A stretch of 64,000 nucleotides of DNA from Ampullaceana balthica (GCA_944989445.1 CALYLW010001185.1:124001-188000), one strand, 5' to 3'. Shown: positions 45,930 through 58,270, counted from the first letter of the stretch. Notes: generated by a model not told the origin, from the sequence alone. Translations and numbers: made by a program.

Positions 45930-46507
45930 TCTCTATATATAATTCTCTTCGTGGTCGGACCCTGCGAGACATCTATATATATAATTGTCTTCGTGGTCGG
46001 ACCCTGCGAGACAAGCTGCATGTATTTTCGACAGATACTAATTTTAGAAAGTAGCGCACAAAATTACTGAACCAGCAATGCATCAAAAGGTGTGCAAATT
46101 AAAGATGCCCTGTAAAAAAAAATTATATATGACGTCATTGTTTTCGCTGATATTTTAATTTTGTAAAAACGGAACAATGTAAAAAGTTATAAAATACTTT
46201 GTCTACATTTCAGAAAGTTTAATATATTTCGTATTGATCAAACAAGGGCAAGTAAGTTGGGATTTTGAAAAATGTGGGTGGCGTAGGCGCCCTAAAAAAG
46301 TGCATTTTTTCAAATAAATAGATTTCAGCTGAACACTTCCGTCATTTTTTACGGGTGATACGCCGCGGGTCTCTCCAGAGTTCCTTTTTTTCATTCACTC
46401 ACAGTCGTTTGCCCAAACCCACCCCCATTTTAACAACTGTGTCTTTCAGGAAGTCACCACCCGTCACTAAATCATTAGCAGCGTATGCTACGCCGCGGGT
46501 CAGCTAG
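45930..46507 (+). mobile_element. Non-autonomous Helitron
   Basis: 5' end TCTCTATATATAATTCTCTT preceded by A. 3' end GCTACGCCGCGGGTCAGCTAG followed by T. These are the A|TC...CTAG|T borders of Helitrons. The first ~41 bases are repeated at 45972, a double 5' end. No RepHel protein. The related segment at 22210-22245 lacks the insert, which confirms both borders. Confidence 0.85.
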
Positions 46508-48924
46508 TTAGGAATAAAACACTTAAGGTGTTTGACACATTGAAAAAATGTAAAGAGAAAATATTAAAACACACATAACACACAAAAAAACTTTAGACCA
46601 TTTTTATAAATATTTTAACATTTTTAAACGTCTTCTCAGCCGATGGAATTCCATATCTACTTTATTGCTTTGTCACTAAGGGATAAACTTCGTTCTGTAT
46701 TTCTGTTTTCCGATAAGACATTGTATTGTGTAAATTCTATCAACCACCGTCTTGTTTTTTTTTCCATAGTCCCCTTTTCTCCAAGTATTTGTTGCTGGAT
46801 ATTACATTTTTTGTTTGCCAAGCTAAATTGTAGATTGATCTATTAGTTAAAATCGTGTGTGAAACAATGAAACTGAGATATAACATTTTAAGGGAAAAAA
46901 ATGTGTTGGTACCCAGGACACGAAGGAGTGGTCATATGGAGTTCAATTTAATACTAAGTCTGGTCTTGATCTACCCATTAGTCGCGTGGCCAATGATTAA
47001 ATTATATAATTTAGCTAATATAAGAGAAACCGATAATAATGTATACGATTTTAATTTAAGTTGTGCTATATCTTGGTAAATAACATTTAAGGTAAAGCCT
47101 TCTATTCATTTGGGAATTTTAAAAAATGTTGATTGGTTACTGTGGAATTAGGGCGTTATCAGTATACGAAACAGACACACTAAACTAAATGAATCAAGAA
47201 AATTAAAAATTTTCCCATTAAATAGATTTCCAATTTTATAAATGTGAAACACTTTTTGTTTAAATGGTTTAAGCGGTTCGTTTTAATATTACCTTATTAT
47301 TTAGAAGGTACGCCCTCGGAGTTTTTGCATGCAAACGTATTAAAAAATCAAGAATAAAATTTCTTTCCTGTGATTAAAAAAATATTTTGTTTCATACATC
47401 TCTGCATCATGTAGTAAATTTTTAAAACGTCCAAGAAATACCATATAAAGTCTGTTAAAGGTTTTTAATTGAGTTGTTTTAATATTTTTCTATTAATTTG
47501 CAACACTTATAGCAAAACAGGCGAACAGCCATAGCTACATAAAAATACATTTTGTTACATAAATTAACATATTTAGTGAAGCTAGCAACCAATAACAAAA
47601 ATTAATACACGTAAATCCTCATTAATGTAAGCAATAAAACAAATATATGTATATTTATTTTTTTAACGCACACGATCATCTAAAATGTTAATATGACTTA
47701 TAAAAGACAAGTGGCGATCCCACGAGCTCTTACTTATACTATATGACAATTCAAACACGCAAAATAGATGGCCTTACATAAACATAAAAACTCTCAGAAA
47801 TCATATTCATTGGAGGAGGAGATATCTACAATCAAGAAAGGTTAAACACTAATTGTTACTGATCGTTATTTCTCTATCGATTGAACAGTGTATAAGAAAA
47901 AAATATGAATAAAGTTCTTGTTTTTTACACGAATGTTTAGGTAATAATATGGTAGAAATAGGAAACAAACAATAGATTGCCAGGAGAAAGGGGAAGGGGG
48001 CGGAGGAGCAGGAGTAAACGCCATCGACCCATGAGGACGGACGGTTGCAATATATATGTATATTATATTATAACTTTACATTCGATGTACTGCTGTTGTA
48101 GTTGTAGCTCCATTTCGAAATAAGCAAAATGGTAGTTACCGGCTTTACTATCGGGAATTTCCACAATTAGACACCTTAAATAATATTATTTTATGTTGTT
48201 AAAATCATCTTTATTTTCAAACATTAAAAACTTTTAAAGCAAACAAATTAAAATTTTCTTTTTAAAAATTAAAAAAAAAGGTTTAAAGAAAAATACAGTC
48301 AGATAATACTATTATCTACACAATATTTCCGACAAACATAAACATTTTTTAATCAGAAATAGAAAGGATATCTATAAAATCTCAAAACCAACACAGGGCA
48401 AGTCCTGAACTTTAACTCTTAATGAAAGCGGAAAAAAGGTCGTCCCATAAACATTTGGCGCCGAAAGTACAAGATATGCATCAAGAGACTTTGCTATACC
48501 ATAAATATGGTTGACATTGCTCCATGATAGAGATGCCCGGAGAACCCTTGTAGTTGTCCTATGCAAATGGCTGGTTACAGACGTCGAAGATATATGACTG
48601 CTGCTCCTCGTTGAGGGATAAACAACAACATAAGATCAAATAATTTGGAAACAACATCATCTAATAAATAACCAGCTGCTGTTAACCGTATTATCCAATG
48701 CTTCTTGTAAGACTAGACAAGGTTTAAGTTTAAGTGGCAGTGGGAAAAGCGATTTTGTTTAGAAAAAGTAAAAGAAGCTTGGCATCTAGACACACAAATC
48801 CACTATCTCCTCACGTAGCTACATATCCCAATAGAACATCATGTGTAGATTATGCAGCTTGACACAATCACTGTACCTGGACTTGGCTAAAATATATTGT
48901 CACCAGTTGTTTGCAATAGCCGAT
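46508..48924. other. Gene-free region of repeats
   Basis: 46508-47080 continues the match to 22230-22900. 47985-48045 is an isolated RTE 3' end in plus orientation (CCCATGAGGACGGACGG). A 64-codon minus-strand frame at 48372-48566 is not recognised. Confidence 0.5.
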
Positions 48925-48978
48925 TAGCCTAAAGTTTAGTTACTGAAAACATCAAGATAGCAGACAAAATGCAGATTA

Positions 48979-49788
48979 TCTTATCTTATCTTATCTGTTT
49001 ACAGACGCTCCTTCTATACAGAAGATAATTGCGTCCTACGCTTATCTATGGTTTGTGTCTAGTCCTGCATTTTTATTAGAGATTTAAACGTTGATAAAGT
49101 GTTGGTTTTCCTGGATTCTTCAGGCAACCCATTCCACGCCCGAATTCCGAACGGGAAGAATGAAAATTTGTATGTGTTTGTTCTTGCATACGGAATAAGA
49201 AAGGTGTTTTTATCCTTATGTCTATCTGAGGGTTGTATTAAGTTATCTTTGTGTTGTATTTCTAAATTAGAATTAATTGCTTTATGTATGATTACTACTT
49301 TGCTCTTTGTTCTTCTATCCTCTAGTGTTTCAAGGTTTAATGATTTAACTATTGGTGTTATTCTCGTCAGTTTTGAATATTCTCCAGTAATGAATCTGGC
49401 AGCTCTTTTTTGAATTTGTTCTAGTTTATCAATGTTTTCTTTGGTGGATGGGTCCCATACAGAAGATGCATATTCTAGTACAAGTCTCACCAAAGTGAGG
49501 TAGCATTTTAGTTTTATATCTCTATTACATTTGTTAAAGTTTCTTTTTATAAAGCCTAAGGTTTTGTTTGATTTTTTAATAACTTCATTGACATGGGGAT
49601 TCCATGATAGTTTCTCATTTATTAAGACTCCTAAGTATTTTGTATCTTTAGTTTGGGTCAGTTCTTTTCCATGAATGTAATATTTTGAATTTATTTGTTT
49701 CTTTTTCTTTGTTACTCTTAACAGTTGACACTTTTCTGGGTGGAAAGACATACTCCAGTTAGTTTTCCATTTTATCAATTAGCTTAAT
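48979..49788 (-). mobile_element. CR1/Jockey-group LINE, 3' 0.8 kb, flanked by 54-bp direct repeats
   Basis: A 239-codon minus-strand frame (49778-49059) reads SWNPHVNEVIKKSNKTLGFI, SSVWDPSTKENIDKLEQIQK, RAARFITGEYS and GIRAWNGLPEES, the LINE protein C-terminus. It is open and close to the decayed copy at 15080-15700. The tail on the plus strand is TCTTATCTTATCTTATCTG. Flanks 48925-48978 and 49789-49842 are 54-base direct repeats with about six mismatches, best read as a long target-site duplication. Confidence 0.85.
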
Positions 49789-49842
49789 TAGCTTAATGTT
49801 TAGTTACTGAAAGCATCAAGATGGCAGACACAATGAAGATTA

Positions 49843-50699
49843 CCTTAATATTTAATTACTTTTATCTATCAAGATAGCAGTTACACTTAAGTCAGGTAAA
49901 GTTTGGCAAACATAAAACTAGTATCACATGCAGTTAAGTCGAATGTTTGCTATTCATTAATATTTTCGATATAATAAAATTAAATATAACAATACATTTA
50001 CTTTTTACGTTATTTTAACATTAAAACCATTTTCAAATGTATTTTACAATAACTAATATTGATAAAGAGACGATTTCATTTCCTAGTTGAATTTCCTTCA
50101 GCATTTTATTTAAAAAGCACTAATAATTATTATTTAACTTACAAGATGTACAAATGAACTGAGTTTTGAAAACAATTAAATAATTCATAATTAATGGACA
50201 TATAAACAAGTAAAAGTTGTTATCAGTCAACACCACCTTATGCAATAAAATTATTTACATTTAAACTATATGATTAATTACGTATTTTACCAATAAAATA
50301 AATAATGATTATGTAGAGATTGAAAACAGAAAGTATAACTTATAAGTGATATTTTTAAAATCCTATAATATATAAGAAACACAGCTAACAATGGAAACCC
50401 TTTCCGTTCACATCTTATTCGACAGTAAATTGTACAGTAGTTGAACAACGTATAGTCCTTTAATAATAGAGACCTTCTAGTCAGCTAGTTTCTTTTCTTT
50501 TTCCAAACCTTTACTGAAATAAAGACGTCTGATATTGATATTCGCCAGAATAGTTAGTTATTTTTTATAAAGTGGAATAATAATATTATATGAATATACC
50601 CTCAACTAATGATTCTCAAGTTCTGTACATTAACAAAAATCATCGTTGAAAATTTATTTTTCCGGCTTTTTTTAAAATCGATCTTGTTAACATAATTGG
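49843..50699. other. Gene-free AT-rich stretch
   Basis: Nothing recognised. Confidence 0.5.
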
Positions 50700-51270
50700 T
50701 AAAACTTTCCAGAATCGATTAAACTGTTGATATATAAAGACATAATCTAAAATCTTCAAAGCCTGAGAATAAACTGCCAAGTCCAACCTCTGGTGTTAAT
50801 TCATGTAGTGGTCACCATGGGTTTTTCTGTAGAGATCCAAGTAACACAAGTTGAAGTGTAAAGAGTTAGAAAGATACAGTAGAAATATTGTATTGTGATC
50901 TCTTTTGAAGCTATCGCGACTAGCAATTAAGTTAATTACTAATTACTAGTTATTTTTTTATGTTCATGTTTCACGTTTATTTCTGGAATTTCCTAAAGAT
51001 TATTATTTCGAAATGCCAATTCGCATCATCCAATTTAAACTCAATACCATAGCAGATTTACAAAATTTATTCGCTATAAAATGAGCATTAGCGGTCATTG
51101 AATAATCTAGTAGATTTTTTAATTAAAAATTATTTACTCTTCAAGTTCCTTCAGTTTGATACACCTGTAGCCCCCAACATCAACTATCATTTATTTTAAA
51201 TACAAAAGGCAGGTAAGTCACATTTTGTGGACATTTTATTGATTGACAACCTTGACAGAAACCAGTTCGG
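50700..51270 (+). promoter_or_regulatory. Conserved upstream block of copy C
   Basis: Aligns with 28399-28915 upstream of B (AACTGCCAAGTCC, TTACTAATTACTAGTTAT, TTCGCATCATC, GTTCCTTC, ACCTGTAGCCC, CTTGACAGAAACCAGTTC). Here the block is cut from the ATG by the insertion 51271-53338. Promoter role inferred. Confidence 0.45.
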
Positions 51271-51307
51271 TAAAAGCAAAGAGAGCGGTGCCCCCTTGTG
51301 TATGGTA

Positions 51308-51357
51308 CTTTCGCCGCCATCTTTGTTGTCAACACGTGACAAAGATGGCGGCAAAAG
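51308..51357. repeat. Near-perfect 19-bp inverted repeat (hairpin)
   Basis: Arms 51308-51326 and 51339-51357 match at 18 of 19 bases (core GCCGCCATCTTTGT) around a 12-base spacer. It lies just inside the left end of the insertion. Confidence 0.9.
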
Positions 51358-51710
51358 TAGTGCATAAAAATGAATTAAAATGGGGTTATGTTAGGGGGGA
51401 AAATGTGAAGAAAAAAAAATGTAAAAAATTAAAGATAAATATAAAAACTGAATAAAGTCCAACGATAAAGAAAATTAACATTGTTACTCACAGTATATAC
51501 TCGCTCAGCGCGGAAATGTTGAGGATAACTATCGGGCGGTAAATTCGGCATTCGTCACCAATAATTTTGCACAAAAATTAATCAAATCAAATTTACCGCG
51601 TCTGTGCAACTCGGAGATGTAAAGGCCGGATGTGATATTACGTCATCTCATCAACCATGACAACGTTATTAAAAATAGTGCAAACTTTCTATTTTAATTA
51701 ATAATTATGC

Positions 51711-53103
51711 AACTAAACCTATCCCTAACCTTAAAACTTAATCCTATCACTAAACATATCACTAAACATATCCATAAACCTATTCCCTAAACCTAAACCT
51801 ATACCTAACCCAATCCCTAAGTCGAACCTAAACATATCCCTAAACCTATCCCTAAACATAACCCTAACCCTAAACCTATCCCTAAACCTATCCCTAAACC
51901 TAACCCTAAACCTATCCCTGAACCTATCCCTAAACCTAACCCTAAACCTATCCCTAAACCTATCACTAAACATAACCTAAAACTATCCCTAAACCTATCC
52001 CTAAACCTAACCCTTAACCTATCCCTAAACCTATCCCTCAACCTAACCCTAAACCTATACATGAACATATCCCTCAACCTAACCCTCAACCTAACCCTAA
52101 ACCTAACCCTAAACCTAACCCTAAACCTAACCCTAAACACATCCCTAAACCTATTCCTAAACCTATCCCTAACCCTATCCCTAAACCTAACCCTAAACCT
52201 ATCCCTAAACCTAACCCTAAACTTACCCTAAACCTATCCCTCAACCTAAACCTATCAATAAACCTATCCCTAAACCTACCCCTAAACCTATCCCTAAAAC
52301 TAAACCCCAACCTAACCCTAAACCTATCCCTAAACCTAACCCTAAATCTAAACCTATCCCTAAACCTATACCTAAACATATCCCTAAAACTAGCCCTCAA
52401 CCTATCCCTAAAACTAAACCCCAACCTAACCCTAAACCTATCCCTCAACCTAACCCTAAACCTAAACCTATCCCTAAACCTATACCTAAACATATCCCTA
52501 AAACTATCCCTCAACCTAACCCTAAACCTAACCCTAAACCTAACCCTAAACCTAACCCTAAACCTAACCCTAAACCTATCCCTAAACCTATCCCTAACCC
52601 TAAACCTATCCCTAAACCTACCCCTAAACCTATCCCTAAACCTATCCCTAAAACTAGCCCTCAACTAACCCTAAACCTAACCCTTAACCAATCCCTAAAC
52701 CTAAACATATCCCTAAACCTAAACGTATCCCTAAACCTATCCCTAAACCTAAACATATCCCTAAACCTAAACGTATCCCTAAACCTATCCCTCAACCTAA
52801 CCCTAAACCTATCCCTCAACCTAACCCTTAACCTTACCCTAAACCTAACCCTAAACCTATTCCTAAACCTATACCTAACCCTAAAACTAGCCCTCAACCT
52901 AACCCTAAGCCTAACCCTTAACCTATCACTAAATCTATCCCTAAACCTAAACCTATACCTAAACCTAAACCTATCCCTCAACCTAACCTTAAACCTATCC
53001 CTAAACCTAAACATATCCCTAAACCTATCCCTAAACCTATCCCTAAACCTATCCCTAAACCTATCCCTAAACCTATCCCTAAACATATCCCTAAACCTCA
53101 CCA
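51711..53103. repeat. Telomere-like CCTAAACCTATC/CCTAAC satellite, 1.4 kb
   Basis: About 1.4 kb of 6- and 12-base units, mainly CCCTAAACCTAT and CCCTAAACCTAA, i.e. on the other strand TTTAGGGATAGG and TTTAGGGTTAGG. Degenerate and internal to the chromosome segment. The long minus-strand arginine/phenylalanine frames (up to 192 codons) arise because the unit length is a multiple of three; I do not treat them as genes. Confidence 0.9.
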
Positions 53104-53338
53104 TGACACCTTACACGTAAACCTATAGCCAAACCTAAAGACACATTAATAAAATGTATCGATAAAAATAATTACACTTATTTCCTCTATATCAATTATT
53201 GTCGGAAGAATACAATGTTCTCTTCCCTTCCTCAATATAAATTATAGTCGCATGAATACATAATTCCATTCCCGGAAGTACGCAACGCTCTGCCATATCA
53301 ACAATGTAAATAGATGAGATGATCTTTGCTTTAGCCAC

Positions 53339-53344
53339 NNNNNN
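53339..53344. other. Assembly gap (6 N)
   Basis: Six Ns between the insertion and the F-box exon. The true size may differ. Confidence 1.
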
Positions 53345-53365
53345 AGTTCTTGCCTTTAGTCGCAA

Positions 53366-53557
53366 ATGCCACTATCAAAGAGACGCAAGAGGGTTCCCGA
53401 ACAACTAGAGCCAAACAGCTCACGAGAATCTCATCAAACTTGTACTCCCGAGCAGGCACTAAAACAACAAGCCCATTTGTGGACCAGTCTTCCTGCTGTT
53501 GCCTTACGTAACATTTTCAAGCGGCTAAGTGATGTGGACAGAATCTCAATGGCAAGG
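53366..53557 (+). pseudogene. Copy C exon 1
   Basis: Reads MPLSKRRKRVPEQLEPNSSR to ISMAR before GTAAGG, phase 0. Close to B exon 1. Confidence 0.8.
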
Positions 53558-54364
53558 GTAAGGACTCTTGTGTATACTGTTAAAAGGTCCGAACAAACTG
53601 TTAGATTGATGTTATAGCTTTATATTACTCCAAATGATATAATATATTATTTTAAGTTGACGTTACAATTATACAGAAAATAATAGCAAAGACGGCTGAG
53701 ATTTAAAAAAAAACACACACTTAATGTCAATAGAGCCTAAAAGGTACATCGATCTTATCAAGGACTAAATGAAATGTCCGTTTGTATTTCATAGAGGCCA
53801 TAAAAAGTGACGGGGAAAAATGTTTGAATCATTGCGAGGTAAAATGATTATTGTTTGTGGGGGAGGGGAAGAGCGGCAGGCTATTGCAGAAATACTGGGT
53901 TTTTTTTATTTTCATTTTTTCAAATTTTAAAATACATTTTAAAAGAAACTTTCTGTAAAACAATTACAGTCAAGATAAATCAAACATTGTTCATTCATAA
54001 TGTGGCTTTCTCTGTACACTTACGCACTTGCTGTCTCCATTTTGGGTTACTTAACTATACATTACACAACGGGTTTTGACGACAATTTATTTTATAAGAT
54101 CATCTTGTATGGTTAGATTCTATTTGAAATTAAATGCCTTCAATCTTGTCAAACGTCTTGACGCGGCGTGTAGGTTATATTTTGAGCTATTTCAAATTTG
54201 TTTCCGATCTATCAGCCTCATCAAAAACACATTGTCTTCATGTTTTCTTTGGCTTGAAAAAACACATTTAATTCTAATCTAGTGATAACCTTTTACGTTC
54301 AGCGTTAGTGATTACTTGGTATTAAACTCTCTGTTGATTGCCTCGCATTTTTTCCATCTCTTGA

Positions 54365-54800
54365 TTGCCTTTTAAGTGTCACTCAAGTGATTGCCTCTTA
54401 TCATCCACTCAAGTGATTGCCTCTTATCATCCACTCAATGGATTGCCTTGCATCTTCCACTCTAGTTATTTCCTTGTATGTTTCACTCTAGTGATTGCCT
54501 TGTATTTTCACTCAGGATTGCCTTGTATGTTTCACTCTAGTGATTGCCTTGTATGTTTCACTCTATGATTGCCTTGTATGTTTCACTCTAGTGATTGCCT
54601 TGTATGTTTCACTCTAGTGATTGCCTTGTATGTTTCACTCTAGTGATTCTTGTATGTTTCACTCTAGTATTCCTTGTATGTTTCACTCTAGTGATTGCCT
54701 TGTATGTTTCACTCTAGTGATTGCCTTGTATGTTTCACTCTAGTGATTGCCTTGTATGTTTCACTCTAGTAATTGCCTTCTGTGTTCTTTATAGATGATT
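54365..54800. repeat. Minisatellite, ~26-base unit
   Basis: About 15 copies of GATTGCCTTGTATGTTTCAC plus TCTAGT, regular at 54470-54780 and degenerate on the left. Lies in intron 1 of copy C. 53558-54364 and 54801-55233 hold nothing else I recognise. Confidence 0.9.
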
Positions 54801-55233
54801 TCCTTGTATATTCAACTTGTGATTGTCTTAAAAATTTTAATCAAGTTACTGCCATATATATCAAAATCCATTTATTAATTGAGGTAATACTCTAATTATT
54901 ATAGTTACAATTAATAGCACAAAAAACTATATTTATAATTAAAATAGCTATATGCTTATAATTAAAACTATACATACTTTTTTGTGTAAATAGCTCTTAA
55001 CAAACTCTATTTCTAAAATTTTAACTTTCGACGAAATTCAATAAACTAAATTTAATAATTAATGGCATAAAAATATATTTATGTACTTTAATTTTCAAAT
55101 TAAGTTTGTTTATTTTTATTTTTTTAAAATTCCAGTGTAACAGTATTTATTAATCTAAATTTCTTTATCTGAACTTATTTGGCAAACTGTATCATAATCT
55201 ATTGCAATATGCTGCACTTTTTAATTGGTTTAG

Positions 55234-55369
55234 GTTTGCCAATCATGGCATCATGGCTTCTGTGACCCAGTTCTATGGAGAACTAAAATTATGGACCTCA
55301 ATTTGAGGAGAACAAAAGAAGAAAAGGCAGATTATAGGAATTCCGGAGCCTCAAATGAGCCAATTTATG
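55234..55369 (+). pseudogene. Copy C exon 2
   Basis: Acceptor TTGGTTTAG. Reads VCQSWHHGFCDPVLWRTKIM and onward, ending in phase 1 before GTATAT. Completes the F-box. Confidence 0.8.
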
Positions 55370-55546
55370 GTATATTGACTAATTATTTATTCTTCAATTA
55401 ATAGCTTACACTGGTCAATACTGAGTAATATTATACACCTATACTTTTTAACTACTTAAGTAGCACAAACTCTTAGAACGTTGGTGTCCCTCTTTATCTT
55501 GAATTGTATAAGTTTATCAAATAAATCTCTCAAATCTCATTATCAG

Positions 55547-55788
55547 GAAAATCTGCTATAGGATACGCCAGGCGTTTTTCAAAATATCTTCGAAATGTGG
55601 AGATTAACATCAATATTACTTCCACGGAAGACGCTAATGATATTAAAAGTTTTTCAAAACTCTTGGATAAAGCCCAGCTTGAAAAAATCAAAATCATAAT
55701 TTTCGGTTGCTCCCATAACGAGCGCAAAATGCGTTTGCTGTTTGCCAAACCATTTATGAGAATGTTACAAAACCAGCGCTCATTAAAG
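55547..55788 (+). pseudogene. Copy C exon 3
   Basis: Acceptor TCATTATCAG. Reads AIGYARRFSKYLRNVEIN to QNQRSLK before GTAAGA, phase 0. Open. Confidence 0.85.
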
Positions 55789-56180
55789 GTAAGAAACCTG
55801 CTCATATACATGTTGTAGATTTTAAAGATCAGGAATTTTGCAATTTCACTTACTTTACTTGCAAAAGTTTTTATTTACAGAAACGTGTTACAATTGCTTT
55901 AAATTACTCCGCACACACGCTTAAACATTTCTTAAAAGATACAATATTAATTCAAGAAAAATAAAACTTCATTATTTATTGTGGTGTAAAAAAACATTAA
56001 AATACAAAATATATTAACTGCGGGTGTAAAACATTTTGCGAGATATATTTATTATTAAATTGGGATTAATGTCATTCATCTTATTTGATTTATTTTTTAC
56101 ATAACACTTTTTAGCATTGATTTTTTTTCCTATGACCTTAATTACTTAAAATATTTATTGTTTAATCTCATTTTTTCAAG

Positions 56181-56346
56181 GAATTTTCAATGGATATGCC
56201 ATTGTTTACCACCCACAAAGGCCTCAAAGTTATAAAATGCTTAGCTGAGACCACTGGCAAATCACTTCAATATCTTTGTTTGGAAAGCTATTTTAATTTT
56301 GAGATACCGTTCAAAATGTGTGGAACCAGCAATCAATGACCTCAAG
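56181..56346 (+). pseudogene. Copy C exon 4 with one-base frameshift
   Basis: Acceptor TTTTTTCAAG. Reads EFSMDMPLFTTHKGLKVIKC and onward, then loses frame near 56318. The final INDLK matches IAELK of gene A only in the next frame. 166 bases, one more than a multiple of three. Confidence 0.75.
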
Positions 56347-56636
56347 GTGATTGTCAGGTCATTTTAATTTGTATATACTGTTGTTTGCCTACAATTTACA
56401 GATAAAACGAAGTTGTTATTAATGCTTCTGTGGGATACTAACATGCTAAATAGATATAAGGACATTTTATTTAGATATACAAACACGTTGTATAGCTATA
56501 CTAACCTGCAGTTTAATGTGTACGTGACTTCACCCTGCTCAGAATGGGTAGCTGACACTAGTTGGTGTTATTTATAATGATCATTTAAGACGTGTAGCTT
56601 CATTCGGTGTGAAACTTTCTATTGATATTGTTTCAG

Positions 56637-56757
56637 AAGTTCACCAACCTCATTAAAGTGTCATTAGAATATAACATTATGTCGGATGATTTGTTAGCAT
56701 CCTGGAGCAGAGAATGTCCACATCTTTGTATCCTTAAAATTGGAGTTTTATCACAAG
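56637..56757 (+). pseudogene. Copy C exon 5
   Basis: Acceptor TATTGTTTCAG. Reads KFTNLIKVSLEYNIMSDDLL and SWSRECPHLCIL. 121 bases, ending in phase 1. Open. Confidence 0.85.
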
Positions 56758-57069
56758 GTATTTTGGAAACTGTTTCATATTATTTTATTTTTATACAGTA
56801 AATAAAATGAACAAAAATAGTAAAGATGAGGCCCAGCTGCAGTGAGGAGTGTAGAATCTCACATGAAAAAGCAGAAAATAATTTTTTAGTCACAAACTAA
56901 GTAGTCACACAGGGGGACTCTGAACTCTAAGTTTTATTGATATTTATTGTGATCGATTGTGGGATTTAATGTGAGATATAAAATTTGATCAACTAACACA
57001 AAATTTCTGAGTCCCCCAGTTTGACTACTTAGTTTGTTAATAGTAGTCTTTTATTTCACAACAGTGTCA

Positions 57070-58270
57070 TATCACGTCATAGCAAAGTTTGTTAAACCAA
57101 TCATAAAGATAAGCGGCCTTGATCCAAATGACTGCCATATGTTCCGTCCATTTTCTAGTTTGCCGTTTATTTCTAAGCTCCTCGAGAGAGTATTGTCAGA
57201 ATAAAAAATGCTTGCAACTTACTTGATAAGTTTCAATCTATCGACCTGGTCATAACTATGAGACAGCAATACTACGTGTTATGAATGATGTTCTTTGTAA
57301 TGGTTACCACGATGATCTGACCAATTGGACATCAGTGCAACATTTGATTTGATAATGCTCTGTACTCAAGGCAACTGGCTGAGGTTGGCATCATTGGAAC
57401 TACATATATTACCTGGCTGATAAAACACAGCGTAATGTGGTGAAAAAGTTATCTTCCACAGAGATATTACTAACATATGGCGTGCGGAAGGGCTCAATCT
57501 TGGGACCCATTCTTTTCTCCATCTACACGAGCCAGATGGATAACTCGCAAATTATTTGCTGATGACACACAACTTTAGAAGTTTTTTTTCAATTGAATCC
57601 TTAGAGCTGTGCTGTCACTGTTAATGCTGTTGAGGACTGCTGTCATATTGTAAAACCATGTCTTAAATGTCAAATATTTAAGTTGAACGATAATGAAACA
57701 TTTATGTGTGATTCTGACCCCAATCTTGGAAAAGTTTTAAATATCATCGTTAAGAGTGGGTACTTCCGACATCACTTTGTCCAAAACCGTCAGAAATTTT
57801 AGTGTTAAAATCACGATGACATTCCATATTGGTTCTGTGATCAAATCTTGTTTTTGTCATCTTCGTGCACGTGATCACTTGCGTGCTGAAATAAATAAGA
57901 ACACACTCAATACTGTCGTAGTTTCCTTAATGCAGTTGTTACTAGATTACTTCACCAGTATTTTATGTCGCCTGAAAACGAACTGCAAAGAATCGAGAGA
58001 AAAAAACCCGCTGCATCGCGGATTGTATTGAGGATGAAAAAGTCTCATTACATTTAAAAGGCAGTTAGTCATTTGCATTGGCTTAGTGTTGCTGAAACAA
58101 TAACACATTAGATTATGTCACTATTTTAATGCTGCATGAACGGATCAGCGCCGCATTATTTTTAGGAATTAACATCGGCACATGAACTTCCCAAGAGGCT
58201 GCAATCTTCTACGCTGTCACGTCTGAAAGTTTCTATGGTGGATGGACATCCGTGGAAGTCCTTTGGCGTG
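57070..58270 (+). pseudogene. CR1/L2-like LINE relic in intron 5 of copy C
   Basis: Scattered blocks in changing frames: GLDPNDCHMFRPFSSLPFIS and KLLERVL (57115-57200), GSILGPILFSIYTS (about 57495), LFADD-like LADDT (57555), ELQRIERKKPAASRI (57980), HLHWLSVAE (58070), NGSAPHYF (58138). Order and motifs fit the CR1/L2 clade. Very old and dead. Confidence 0.75.

Larger units (their letters stand above)
51271..53338. mobile_element. 2.07-kb insertion with TIR-like ends carrying a telomere-like array
   Basis: B joins CCAGTTC directly to TTGCCGCTGG; C has this segment between CCAGTTC and a second AGTTCTTGCC after the N gap. The left end GGTAAAAGCAAAGA and the reversed right end GGCTAAAGCAAAGA match at 12 of 14 bases, and AGTTC flanks both sides. 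It contains a strong hairpin, the array 51711-53103 and unique flanks. No transposase. The element class is open; the 6-N gap leaves the right border uncertain. Confidence 0.55.

Noticed and set aside
51711..53103. True chromosome end
   Set aside because: Unique and F-box sequence continues on both sides, and the array is degenerate. The paralogous empty site shows that it is an interstitial insertion.
51731..53104. Long arginine/phenylalanine-rich and glycine/leucine-rich frames on the minus strand
   Set aside because: They are produced by the 12-base telomere-like repeat, which has no stops in certain frames. No start context, domain or splice support.
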